A DNA stretch of 22,044 bases from NCBI GenBank assembly GCA_020849725.1, contig JADLAZ010000256.1, positions 1 through 22,044 on the forward strand. The letters are read 5' to 3'. This DNA is from Chloroflexota bacterium. GTDB lineage: Bacteria; Chloroflexota; Chloroflexia; Thermomicrobiales; JADLAZ01. The notes beneath the pieces are model-generated. The model did no database searches. It worked only from the letters and a program-made list of their open reading frames with translations, and was not told where the DNA came from. The translations under genes were made by a program, and so were the position numbers. Positions 1-5,929 of this stretch are shown one piece after another. The stretch's first letter is position 1, and every line of letters starts with the position of its first letter.

Positions 1-221
1 TCCTGGCCGAGCACGGCTGGCGCTACGGCTTCCTCGTCTCCTACCCGCCCGGCGCCGAGGCGCGCACCGGCTACGTGCATGAGCCATGGCACCTGCGCTG
101 GGTCGGCCGGCCGCTGGCGGCAGCGATTCACGTCGACGGCTACCTGGCCGGTGGCATCTGGACGCCGGCACAGTTCACGCTGCAGGAGTACCTGGACACG
201 GCCCAACTGCTGCTGACGTGA
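1..221 (+). CDS. VanY-type D-alanyl-D-alanine carboxypeptidase, C-terminal fragment
   Basis: The window opens inside this gene; in-frame codons begin at base 3 and the stop is TGA at 219-221, leaving 72 residues. The segment YVHEPWHLRWVG is the C-terminal active-site signature of peptidase family M15B: the Glu and His of EPWH are the catalytic base and a zinc ligand in VanY/LdcB enzymes. These act outside the membrane, trimming the terminal D-Ala of peptidoglycan stem peptides. The nearby GWRYGFLVSYP run also fits the family. The signal peptide and the first zinc ligands lie outside the window, so completeness cannot be judged. It converges with the DUF3830 gene across about 110 bases. Confidence 0.85.
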   Translation, partial: LAEHGWRYGFLVSYPPGAEARTGYVHEPWHLRWVGRPLAAAIHVDGYLAGGIWTPAQFTLQEYLDTAQLLLT

Positions 222-307
222 GGCCATCCGGGGATGGCGGTTGGCTCCGGGCGTGATCAGCGTGGGGACAGGGCTTAACTCCGTCGCCCATCACCAGCGT
301 GCCGACA

Positions 308-326
308 GCCGACGATCGTCGTTGGC
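308..326 (-). terminator. Terminator-like hairpin after the DUF3830 gene
   Basis: An 8-bp stem (one G-T pair) with a 3-base loop lies 7 bases past the DUF3830 stop, between two convergent genes. It contains the palindrome CGACGATCGTCG. There is no T-tract on either side, so it is only a candidate. Confidence 0.3.
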
Positions 327-332
327 CCGGCG

Positions 333-845
333 TCAGCGCAGGCGCTCGCGGTAGTCGGCGACGGTCGCCGGCGCGGTCAGGTCATCGGCGCGGCGGATAT
401 CGATCCGCTTCAACCCCTCCTGCAGGATACGCCGGCAGACGGCGTAGAAGTCAGTCGGGTCGCCGGTCATGCGCGCGAAGACGTTGGCGATGGCCGGCAC
501 CCACTGACCCGGCACGTGTGGCCGGGCGTAGCGGTCGTAGGCCCAGTAGATCTCGCTCAGGCCGGCCGGGTAGCCGTGGCGGCTGTGCGGCTCATAATGA
601 GTGAACATAACGTCGCCGGTCTGGACGCATGTGGTCGCGTTCTCCTCACCGACGATCACCGACGGGTCGAGGCGGACGCCGACGATGGTGCCAGAGTAGG
701 CGCCGTGGCCGGCCGTGATCGCCAGCGGCAACTGCGCCCAGACGGCGGCGCAGGTGCGGGGCGCGGCCTCCTCCAGGAGCACGGCGCGCGCCGATACGCC
801 GGCATCCGGCCCGTCAAGGAAGGTGAACAGGACCTCCTTCGCCAT
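333..845 (-). CDS. DUF3830 family protein (cyclophilin-like fold)
   Basis: A 170-residue soluble protein without signal peptide or membrane segments. The N-terminal half (FTFLDGPDAGVSARAVLLEEAAPRTCAAVWAQLP) and the block around GHGAYSGTIVGVRLD resemble DUF3830 proteins, which are predicted to have a cyclophilin-like beta-barrel; no reaction is established for them as far as I know. The ATG at 845 is chosen because AGGAG sits 6 bases upstream; a GTG one codon earlier is too close to it. The gene lies 74 bases downstream of the molybdopterin subunit on the same strand, so the two are probably co-transcribed and may belong to one catabolic pathway, although that is inference. Family assignment is by remembered similarity. 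Confidence 0.75.
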   Translation of the reverse strand: MAKEVLFTFLDGPDAGVSARAVLLEEAAPRTCAAVWAQLPLAITAGHGAYSGTIVGVRLDPSVIVGEENATTCVQTGDVMFTHYEPHSRHGYPAGLSEIYWAYDRYARPHVPGQWVPAIANVFARMTGDPTDFYAVCRRILQEGLKRIDIRRADDLTAPATVADYRERLR

Positions 846-919
846 CACGCACTCCTATCGGAAGCGCTGGCGGGGCAGGCCAGGCGCGCCGGCCCGATGC
901 TCTGCCCCGCGCCGCCGCC

Positions 920-3223
920 TCAAGATGTACCGTTCTGGAGCGCCTGCCACAGGCGCTCGGGCGTGACCGGCATATCGGCGAGTGTCGCGCCGGTGGCGTG
1001 ATGGATGGCATTGGCGATGGCCGCCGCCACCGGGATCACCGGCGGCTCGCCGACGCCGCGCGCGCCGAACGGGCCGTCCGGCGCCGGCACCTCCAGCAGC
1101 ACAGTCTCGATTTGTGGCATGATGTGAGCCCTCGGCACGGCGTAGTCCATCAGGCTGCCAGTGACGACCTGGCCGGTTTCATCGTGCTGGATGTGCTCTA
1201 GCAACCCCCAGCCGATGCCCTGCGCCACCGCGCCGATGATCTGGCCATCGACTGAGGCCGGGTTGATGGCCCGGCCGACATCCTGGGTGGCGACGTAGTC
1301 GAGCACGTCGACCTGGCCAGTCTCGGTGTCAACACGCACGCGCGCCAGGTGGGCAGCGAAGCCGGGTGCATTGGCCGTCTGCGCGCCCTTGCCGCGGCCA
1401 GCGATGGGCGCGTGGCGTGCGCCGAAGCCGCTAGTCAGGTTGCCGATCGCCTTCAGGCTCAGCTCGCTGGTCGTGCCAGCCGGCACACCGCGCACGCGCA
1501 CTCGGTCGCCAGCGATTTCCAGGTCCTCGACGGCGGCCTCCAGCACCGTCGCCGCCAGTTGCAGGATCTGCTCTTTCGCGTCCTGGGCGGCGCGCTGGAC
1601 GGCCTGGCCGACGGTGTAGACGATCTTGCTGCCACCGGCGCCGCCGGAGTAGGGCGCGTTGCTGCTGTCGGCGCCGGCGATGCGGACGTGGTCAAGGTCG
1701 ACGCCGAGCGTCTCGGCGGCGATTTGCTGGAAGGCTGTGTACGTGCCGGTCAGGTCGACCGCGCCGACGACGACGACGATCGTGCCCTCCGGCTCGACCT
1801 GGCACTGGGACGCCGCCGGTTCCAGGCCGCCGCGCCAGCCACCGAGGCCGACGCCAACGCCCTCGCGGTAGCGACCGTTGCCGGGCGCCACGGCGCGCTG
1901 CTGCCAGAGCGGGTGCTGCTGCAAGCGCTCCAGGCACTCCTTCAGGCCGATGCGTGGCCAGGGCCGGCCGTCCGGCCGCGCATCACCCTCGACCGGCACG
2001 TTGGCGACGCGCAACGCCAGTGGGTCCAGCCCCAGCCGCTTGGCCAACCGGTCGACCATCTGCTCCATGGCGAAGCTGGCCTGCGGGTTGCCCGGCGCGC
2101 GATAGGCCCCCGGCCCAAGGCGGTTGGTCATCACCTCGTAGCCGTGGATATCCAGGTTGGGAATGCGGTAGCAGTTGCTGATGGCGAACGCCATGCCGCC
2201 CATCGGCGAGTTGGGAAAGGCGCCGGTGTCGACGATCAGGCGGGCCTGGAGCGCCGACAGGAGGCCGTCTTTGGTGCCGCCAAGCCGAAGCTCAATGATC
2301 GCCGCTGGCGTCGGGTTGGCCGTGACCATCTCCTCGCTGCGGCTGAAGGCGAGCTTCACCGGACGGCCGACCTTGAGCGCCAGCGCCGCCGTCAGTGGCT
2401 CGATCAGCCCGAACTTGCCGCCGAAGCCGCCGCCGACGGCCATCGGCACCAGCCGCACCCGGTGCTGCGGCAGCCCGAGCGTCTCGGCCACGACCGTGCG
2501 CGTCCGGAAGATACCCTGCGTGCTGGCGTAGACGACGACGCCGTCCAGCCCGTCGGGCGCGGCCACACACGTCTGCGGCTCGATGTAGCTCTGATGGACC
2601 CACGAGGTCCGGAAGACACCCTCGACGATCGCGTCAGCGGCGGCGAAGCCGGCAGCGGCGTCGCCAGCGGTGGTCTGGTTGCGGCCGCTGACGTTGGCCG
2701 ACAGCCGCTCAGCGCTCTCCTCGACGTGGCCGCCGCCGATGCCGTGCATGGCCGCCTCGGCGGCATCCTCGGTCGCCTGGCTGGTGACGCGCACCAGCGG
2801 ACTGGCCGGGTCCATCGCCGCCCGCAGGTCGAGCACGACCGGCAACGGCTCGTAGTCGACCGTTACCAGCGCCGCCGCCTCAGCTGCCGTCGCCTCATCC
2901 TCGGCCAGGACGGCCGCCACCGGATGGCCGGCGTACAGAACCTCGCCACGCGCCAGCGACTCGCGCGCCCGCGGCGACCCGCCCTCGGCGGCAAATGGCA
3001 GTTCCTCAGCGACGATGACGGCTACTACACCCGGCATCGCCAGTGCGGCAGCGGTGTCGACGCCGGTGATGCGGGCATGCGCCTCACTGCTCAGCACCAG
3101 CCGGGCGTGCAACAGCCCCGGCAGCACCAGGTCGCCGGTGTAGCGCTCCTTGCCCGTGATCTTGGCGGGTGCGTCGACTCGGGGCACCGACGTGCCGACG
3201 ACTCGCTCGACGCTTGACACCAT
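920..3223 (-). CDS. Xanthine dehydrogenase family protein, molybdopterin-binding subunit
   Basis: A 767-residue large subunit of the molybdenum hydroxylase (xanthine oxidase) family, which hydroxylates purines, aldehydes or other aromatic heterocycles at a Mo-molybdopterin centre. The N-terminal a/b hammerhead domain (about residues 15-120; VPRVDAPAKITGKERYTGD) precedes the cofactor domain. The glycine-rich GGGFGGKFG lies near residues 262-270, and GARGVGEPP near 721-728 contains the predicted catalytic Glu (about E726). Length is normal for the subunit. The ATG at 3223 has AGGGAG a few bases upstream. Neither the FAD subunit nor the 2Fe-2S subunit is encoded beside it: the gene before it is an unrelated membrane protein and the one after is DUF3830. 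Substrate cannot be told from sequence. A TACACT -10-like box (3270 to 3265) has only a poor -35. Confidence 0.93.
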   Translation of the reverse strand: MVSSVERVVGTSVPRVDAPAKITGKERYTGDLVLPGLLHARLVLSSEAHARITGVDTAAALAMPGVVAVIVAEELPFAAEGGSPRARESLARGEVLYAGHPVAAVLAEDEATAAEAAALVTVDYEPLPVVLDLRAAMDPASPLVRVTSQATEDAAEAAMHGIGGGHVEESAERLSANVSGRNQTTAGDAAAGFAAADAIVEGVFRTSWVHQSYIEPQTCVAAPDGLDGVVVYASTQGIFRTRTVVAETLGLPQHRVRLVPMAVGGGFGGKFGLIEPLTAALALKVGRPVKLAFSRSEEMVTANPTPAAIIELRLGGTKDGLLSALQARLIVDTGAFPNSPMGGMAFAISNCYRIPNLDIHGYEVMTNRLGPGAYRAPGNPQASFAMEQMVDRLAKRLGLDPLALRVANVPVEGDARPDGRPWPRIGLKECLERLQQHPLWQQRAVAPGNGRYREGVGVGLGGWRGGLEPAASQCQVEPEGTIVVVVGAVDLTGTYTAFQQIAAETLGVDLDHVRIAGADSSNAPYSGGAGGSKIVYTVGQAVQRAAQDAKEQILQLAATVLEAAVEDLEIAGDRVRVRGVPAGTTSELSLKAIGNLTSGFGARHAPIAGRGKGAQTANAPGFAAHLARVRVDTETGQVDVLDYVATQDVGRAINPASVDGQIIGAVAQGIGWGLLEHIQHDETGQVVTGSLMDYAVPRAHIMPQIETVLLEVPAPDGPFGARGVGEPPVIPVAAAIANAIHHATGATLADMPVTPERLWQALQNGTS

Positions 3224-3354
3224 TCCTGTCTCCCTCCCTGCGTAGTCAATCGTCCGGTTCCGCTAGTGTAGCAGCATCGCCGATAACAGGCGACCTGGTG
3301 CAGCCGGCTGGATGCGCCAGGGTGACGGGTCGACGGAGTTGACAGGGTGGAACG

Positions 3355-3377
3355 CCGTGGACCCGCACGGCCCACGG
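3355..3377 (-). terminator. Weak terminator-like hairpin after the membrane protein gene
   Basis: CCGTGG and CCACGG form a perfect 6-bp stem around an 11-base loop, about 20 bases past the stop of the roadblock-like membrane protein. There is no T-tract. The rest of 3224-3397 shows no gene. Confidence 0.25.
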
Positions 3378-3397
3378 TCACCCAGCCGCCAGCCCCA

Positions 3398-4639
3398 TCA
3401 GGCGCGCGGTTGCCAGACGCTGGGCACACCGGCGGCCTCAGACGCAATGCCGGTCGGGCCGAGCGGGTGGCCGGGCTGGTAGTGGGCAGGGTCTTCCGGC
3501 CCGTCGCCGCCGAGATTGAGGCTGGCCAGGACGAGCCGCGACGGCTGCACCGGATCGCGCTGGAGCTCGGCGGCGTTGTCGCGCTCGAAGGTCGTCAGCA
3601 CGGCTTGCAGGTGGGTGATCTGCGCCGGCGAAGGGTCGGCGTCGAACAGCGCCATCAAGATCGACCACTGGCCGTGGACGAACGATAGCACCTGACCTTC
3701 GGCCAGTTGGGTCTTGTGGACCCGCGAGCCGAACACCTCCTCGGACAGGCTGTTGAAGGCGGACAACATGCCGGCGATCAACGCCTCGTCCAGAGGGAAG
3801 TGGCCGTACGTGAACAAGGGCAGCCCACTGCGATCGATGAAGGACAGCGATTGCGTGTTGGCCGACAGGCGGCTGCCGATCGTGGCGATGCTGGGTCGTT
3901 CGACCGGTTGCGCGGCCAGGTGCGGGCTGACGCGCGCCCCGAGGGCGTCTAGCTCGACGTGCAGCAGGCTGATCTCGTCGACGACTTCGTCGCGCAACTG
4001 CTGGTAGCGAGCGGCGCTCAACTCGCCGATGGCGACCAGGTGCTGCAGATGATCGAGGCGCACCAGGTCGGCGCCAAGTTCGCGCTTGCGCTCGCGGATG
4101 ACGCGCTCGCGCTGGCGCTCGCTGGCGGCTGTCGTCGTGGCGCTCTGGATCTGGTCGAGCCGGCGATCGCGCAGCCGCCGCAACCGCTCCTTCTCCTCCC
4201 GGGACGGCCGGGCCAGCGCGCGCGCCGGTGCGGCCGACTGGCTCCACGGCAAGGGGATGCCCCGCAGAGCTAGTATCAGCCCGACGAGGTCGACGACCCA
4301 GAGCATGGCCACCGGAATCATCCAGGAAGCGTAGGCGGCGCCACCCAGGTACGCCAGCGGCAGGCCAAGAATGAACAGACCGATCAGGTGCCAGAACCAG
4401 CGCAGCAGGTCGGTCGTCGCCAGTGTGGCGCTACCCCCGGCCAGGAAGTACCAAACACCCAGGCCGAAGCCGGACAGCAGCAGCCGCGACAGGTGCAGCG
4501 AGAACGCCAGCCGCGCGTGCGGCATGATGAAGTCGCCGCGGCCCCACATCAGCGCCAGGACCGACCCCATGCCGACATAGGCCAGCGCCGCGCACCATCG
4601 CTCGGCGGTCGAGATCGAGTGTCTGATCACAGTTCTCAT
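3398..4639 (-). CDS. Membrane protein: Tic20/DUF4870-like helices, coiled coil and roadblock-like domain
   Basis: A 413-residue protein in three parts. Residues about 14-127 contain four hydrophobic segments (near 14-34, 46-67, 82-101 and 104-127); the start, CAALAYVGMGS followed by PHARLAFSLHL, resembles DUF4870/Tic20-type membrane domains. Residues about 147-235 are charged, rich in Arg, Glu and Leu, and probably form a coiled coil. Residues about 262-362 (SLSFIDRSGLPLFTYG, then LSFVHGQWSILMALFD) look like a roadblock/LC7 or longin-type alpha-beta domain, a fold that often controls small GTPases. No GTPase gene is adjacent. The C-terminal 50 residues are Pro/Gly-rich and probably disordered. 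A role as a membrane-anchored polarity or signalling scaffold is inference. The start ATG at 4639 has only a weak ribosome site. Confidence 0.7.
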   Translation of the reverse strand: MRTVIRHSISTAERWCAALAYVGMGSVLALMWGRGDFIMPHARLAFSLHLSRLLLSGFGLGVWYFLAGGSATLATTDLLRWFWHLIGLFILGLPLAYLGGAAYASWMIPVAMLWVVDLVGLILALRGIPLPWSQSAAPARALARPSREEKERLRRLRDRRLDQIQSATTTAASERQRERVIRERKRELGADLVRLDHLQHLVAIGELSAARYQQLRDEVVDEISLLHVELDALGARVSPHLAAQPVERPSIATIGSRLSANTQSLSFIDRSGLPLFTYGHFPLDEALIAGMLSAFNSLSEEVFGSRVHKTQLAEGQVLSFVHGQWSILMALFDADPSPAQITHLQAVLTTFERDNAAELQRDPVQPSRLVLASLNLGGDGPEDPAHYQPGHPLGPTGIASEAAGVPSVWQPRA

Positions 4640-4798
4640 CGTCGCCTGGGCGTCGGTTCGCGATGGGACGTCATCGCGCCGATGCGACCGGAAAGGTGGA
4701 TGCGTGGGTCACGGCCACGGTTGGGCCGCCGCCGCGCGCGTCCGGATAGTCTTGCCCTGTCTATCGGCCGGCGGCGACGTGCCCTGAAGAGGCTCGGA

Positions 4799-5257
4799 TC
4801 AGGCCGTCGGGCGTCGCCGCGACATCATCTGGTGCTCGATGCCGCCCATCACGAACGGCTCGCCGATCGCGTGGAAGCCGAGGGCCTCGTAGAAGCCGAG
4901 CGCGTGCGTCTGGGCATTGAGGATGATGACGCGCGCGCCGGCCGCGTCGGCGACGTCGATCAGCCGGGTCATGATGGCCCGGCCAATGCCCAGCCCGCGG
5001 TAAGCCGCCAGGACGGCGACCCAGGCGATCTGCCCCTCGCCGCTGGTCAGGTGCAGCCGGCCGATGCCGACCGCGCGGCCATCGACCAGGCCGAGCGTGT
5101 GATGCGCGGCCCGATCGACGTTGTCCGGTTCGACGTGGGTCGCTACACCCTGCTCGATGACGAACACCTGGCGACGGATCGCGACGATGGCGGCCAGGTC
5201 GGCGGCATCGCGCACGTCGCGCACAGTCACGCTTGGCGCGGGCGAGGGCCTAGCCAC
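4799..5257 (-). CDS. GNAT family N-acetyltransferase
   Basis: A 152-residue cytosolic acetyltransferase using acetyl-CoA. The segment IRRQVFVIEQGV near residue 28 is the N-terminal motif seen in ElaA/YjcF-like members. Motif A for pyrophosphate binding is AYRGLGIGRAI (residues about 85-95), and NAQTHALGFYEALGF is the C-terminal motif B region. Substrate is unknown; ElaA/YjcF-like members are broad and not well defined. The start taken here is GTG at 5257; another GTG nine codons later (just before TVRD) is also possible, as neither has a clear ribosome site. The reading frame starts inside the end of a small upstream ORF, which may couple translation. Confidence 0.85.
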   Translation of the reverse strand: MARPSPAPSVTVRDVRDAADLAAIVAIRRQVFVIEQGVATHVEPDNVDRAAHHTLGLVDGRAVGIGRLHLTSGEGQIAWVAVLAAYRGLGIGRAIMTRLIDVADAAGARVIILNAQTHALGFYEALGFHAIGEPFVMGGIEHQMMSRRRPTA

Positions 5258-5360
5258 TGGTCATGCCACCGGTCGGGCTGGACACGGTCGCGCCGCTCCG
5301 TGGGGCCGGCGCAATCTCGCGCTCCTCCACCGCCTGGTCGCTGTTGTCAGTGTTCCCCAT
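5250..5360 (-). CDS. Possible small ORF in front of the acetyltransferase
   Basis: A 36-residue frame from ATG at 5360 (MGNTDNSDQAVEERE...) to TAG at 5252-5250, overlapping the GTG of the acetyltransferase by 8 bases. The start lies about 32 bases after a predicted transcription start from the TACAAT box at 5404-5399, and a weak GGGATGGGCGG precedes it. The peptide is acidic at first, then Pro/Ser/Thr-rich, and no family is recognised. It may be a real small protein, a translational-coupling leader, or noncoding. The evidence is positional only. Confidence 0.3.
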   Translation of the reverse strand: MGNTDNSDQAVEEREIAPAPRSGATVSSPTGGMTSG

Positions 5361-5398
5361 CCGCCCATCCCGTGCCTGATGCCGGCTCACGCGGCCGG

Positions 5399-5404
5399 AT
5401 TGTA
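5399..5404 (-). promoter_or_regulatory. Candidate -10 box for the acetyltransferase transcript
   Basis: On the minus strand TACAAT matches five of six consensus bases. Seventeen bases upstream there is no convincing -35 hexamer. The position, about 40 bases before the small ORF start, is suitable. It is divergent from the rightward promoter at 5491. Confidence 0.4.
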
Positions 5405-5490
5405 CCAGAGTCGGGACCACGCTCGTCCGGCGCGACCGAACGGCAAACACTGCAAATCGCCGTCAAACTGTTCGCGTGTGGCACCAAGCA

Positions 5491-5519
5491 TTGACATACG
5501 GTGCGGCATGGCCTATTCT
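5491..5519 (+). promoter_or_regulatory. Strong sigma70-type promoter driving a long leader
   Basis: TTGACA (5491-5496) and TATTCT (5514-5519) are separated by exactly 17 bases, predicting a start near 5526. The preceding A plus the next five bases give ATTGACATACGG, which is identical to the promoter at 13812. GCACC (5481-5485) and GGTGC (5500-5504) form an inverted repeat around the -35 box and could be an operator. The next convincing gene to the right begins only at 5930. Confidence 0.65.
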
Positions 5520-5521
5520 GC

Positions 5522-5720
5522 GACCCGATCGGCGGCTGGCCGGGCGGGACAGCGCCGATCTGCTAGACCACCGCCGCGGTGGCGGCGATGTCACCCGTGC
5601 CGCCGCCGCACCGGATGCGCTGGCGGCTGATGCCGTGGACTGGTCACGGGTGCGCGCGGGCAAGAGCGAGGTTCCGGCGGCGCCCGCCGGTCCCGCTCCC
5701 AAACGCTGACGACCGTCGGG
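5522..5720 (+). ncRNA. Hairpin-rich leader or small RNA, family unknown
   Basis: This interval after the 5491 promoter carries no convincing gene but much pairing potential. GGTGGCGGC and GCCGCCGCC can form 9 bp around a 12-base loop (about 5578-5607). CCGTG/CACGG lies at 5633-5649. A 14-bp interrupted stem at 5664-5698 has a perfect CCGGCGG/CCGCCGG core. Two long-range stems can close the region: GGGCGGGAC (5542-5550) with GTCCCGCTC (5690-5698), and CCCGA plus CGG (5524-5532) with CCG plus TCGGG near 5712-5720. High GC content makes chance pairing likely, so this is a hypothesis. It could equally be the 5' untranslated region of the glycoside hydrolase. Confidence 0.3.
5664..5698 (+). terminator. 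Long hairpin in the 5491 leader, no T-tract
   Basis: GAGCG, GG and CCGGCGG pair with CCGCCGG, CC and CGCTC around a CGC loop, giving 14 base pairs with small bulges. It is followed by CCAAACG, not a run of T, so it may be a Rho-type pause, a stabiliser or simply a leader structure. Confidence 0.3.
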
Positions 5721-5742
5721 CCAGTCACGCAGGGAGGCGCTG

Positions 5743-5855
5743 ATGAACCAGCCATTTGCCGACGACGCCCATCGCCGGCCCTCGGTCGCCTGATGGTCCG
5801 CCTCTCCGGGGGACGATCGGCCTATTTCCGGCGGGTCAGGTGGCGATCACGATAG
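5743..5855 (+). other. Two tiny overlapping ORFs in the leader of the glycoside hydrolase
   Basis: ATG at 5743 follows AGGGAGG at the right distance and opens a 16-residue frame (MNQPFADDAHRRPSVA) ending TGA at 5791-5793. That stop overlaps ATG at 5793, which opens a 20-residue Arg-rich frame (MVRLSGGRSAYFRRVRWRSR) ending at 5855. The TGATG junction is typical of coupled translation. No family is recognised. They could be leader peptides, remnants or chance. The rest of 5721-5929 holds only the ribosome site of the next gene. Confidence 0.25.
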
Positions 5856-5929
5856 GGACAGTCGTCGTGGCCGCGACGGCGGGGCCTGGTTCCGAGCCGG
5901 TGCTGTCCCGACTATCCAAGGAGCGTGAC

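Noticed and set aside
1349..3217. Open frame of over 600 codons on the plus strand
   Set aside because: It is antisense to the molybdopterin subunit, has no recognisable domain and is rich in Arg, Ala, Gly and His; such frames arise from GC-biased third positions.
5476..5709. 77-codon plus-strand frame over the 5491 promoter and leader
   Set aside because: Its start lies upstream of the predicted transcription start, no in-frame start with a ribosome site follows, and the peptide is Arg/Ala/Gly-rich.
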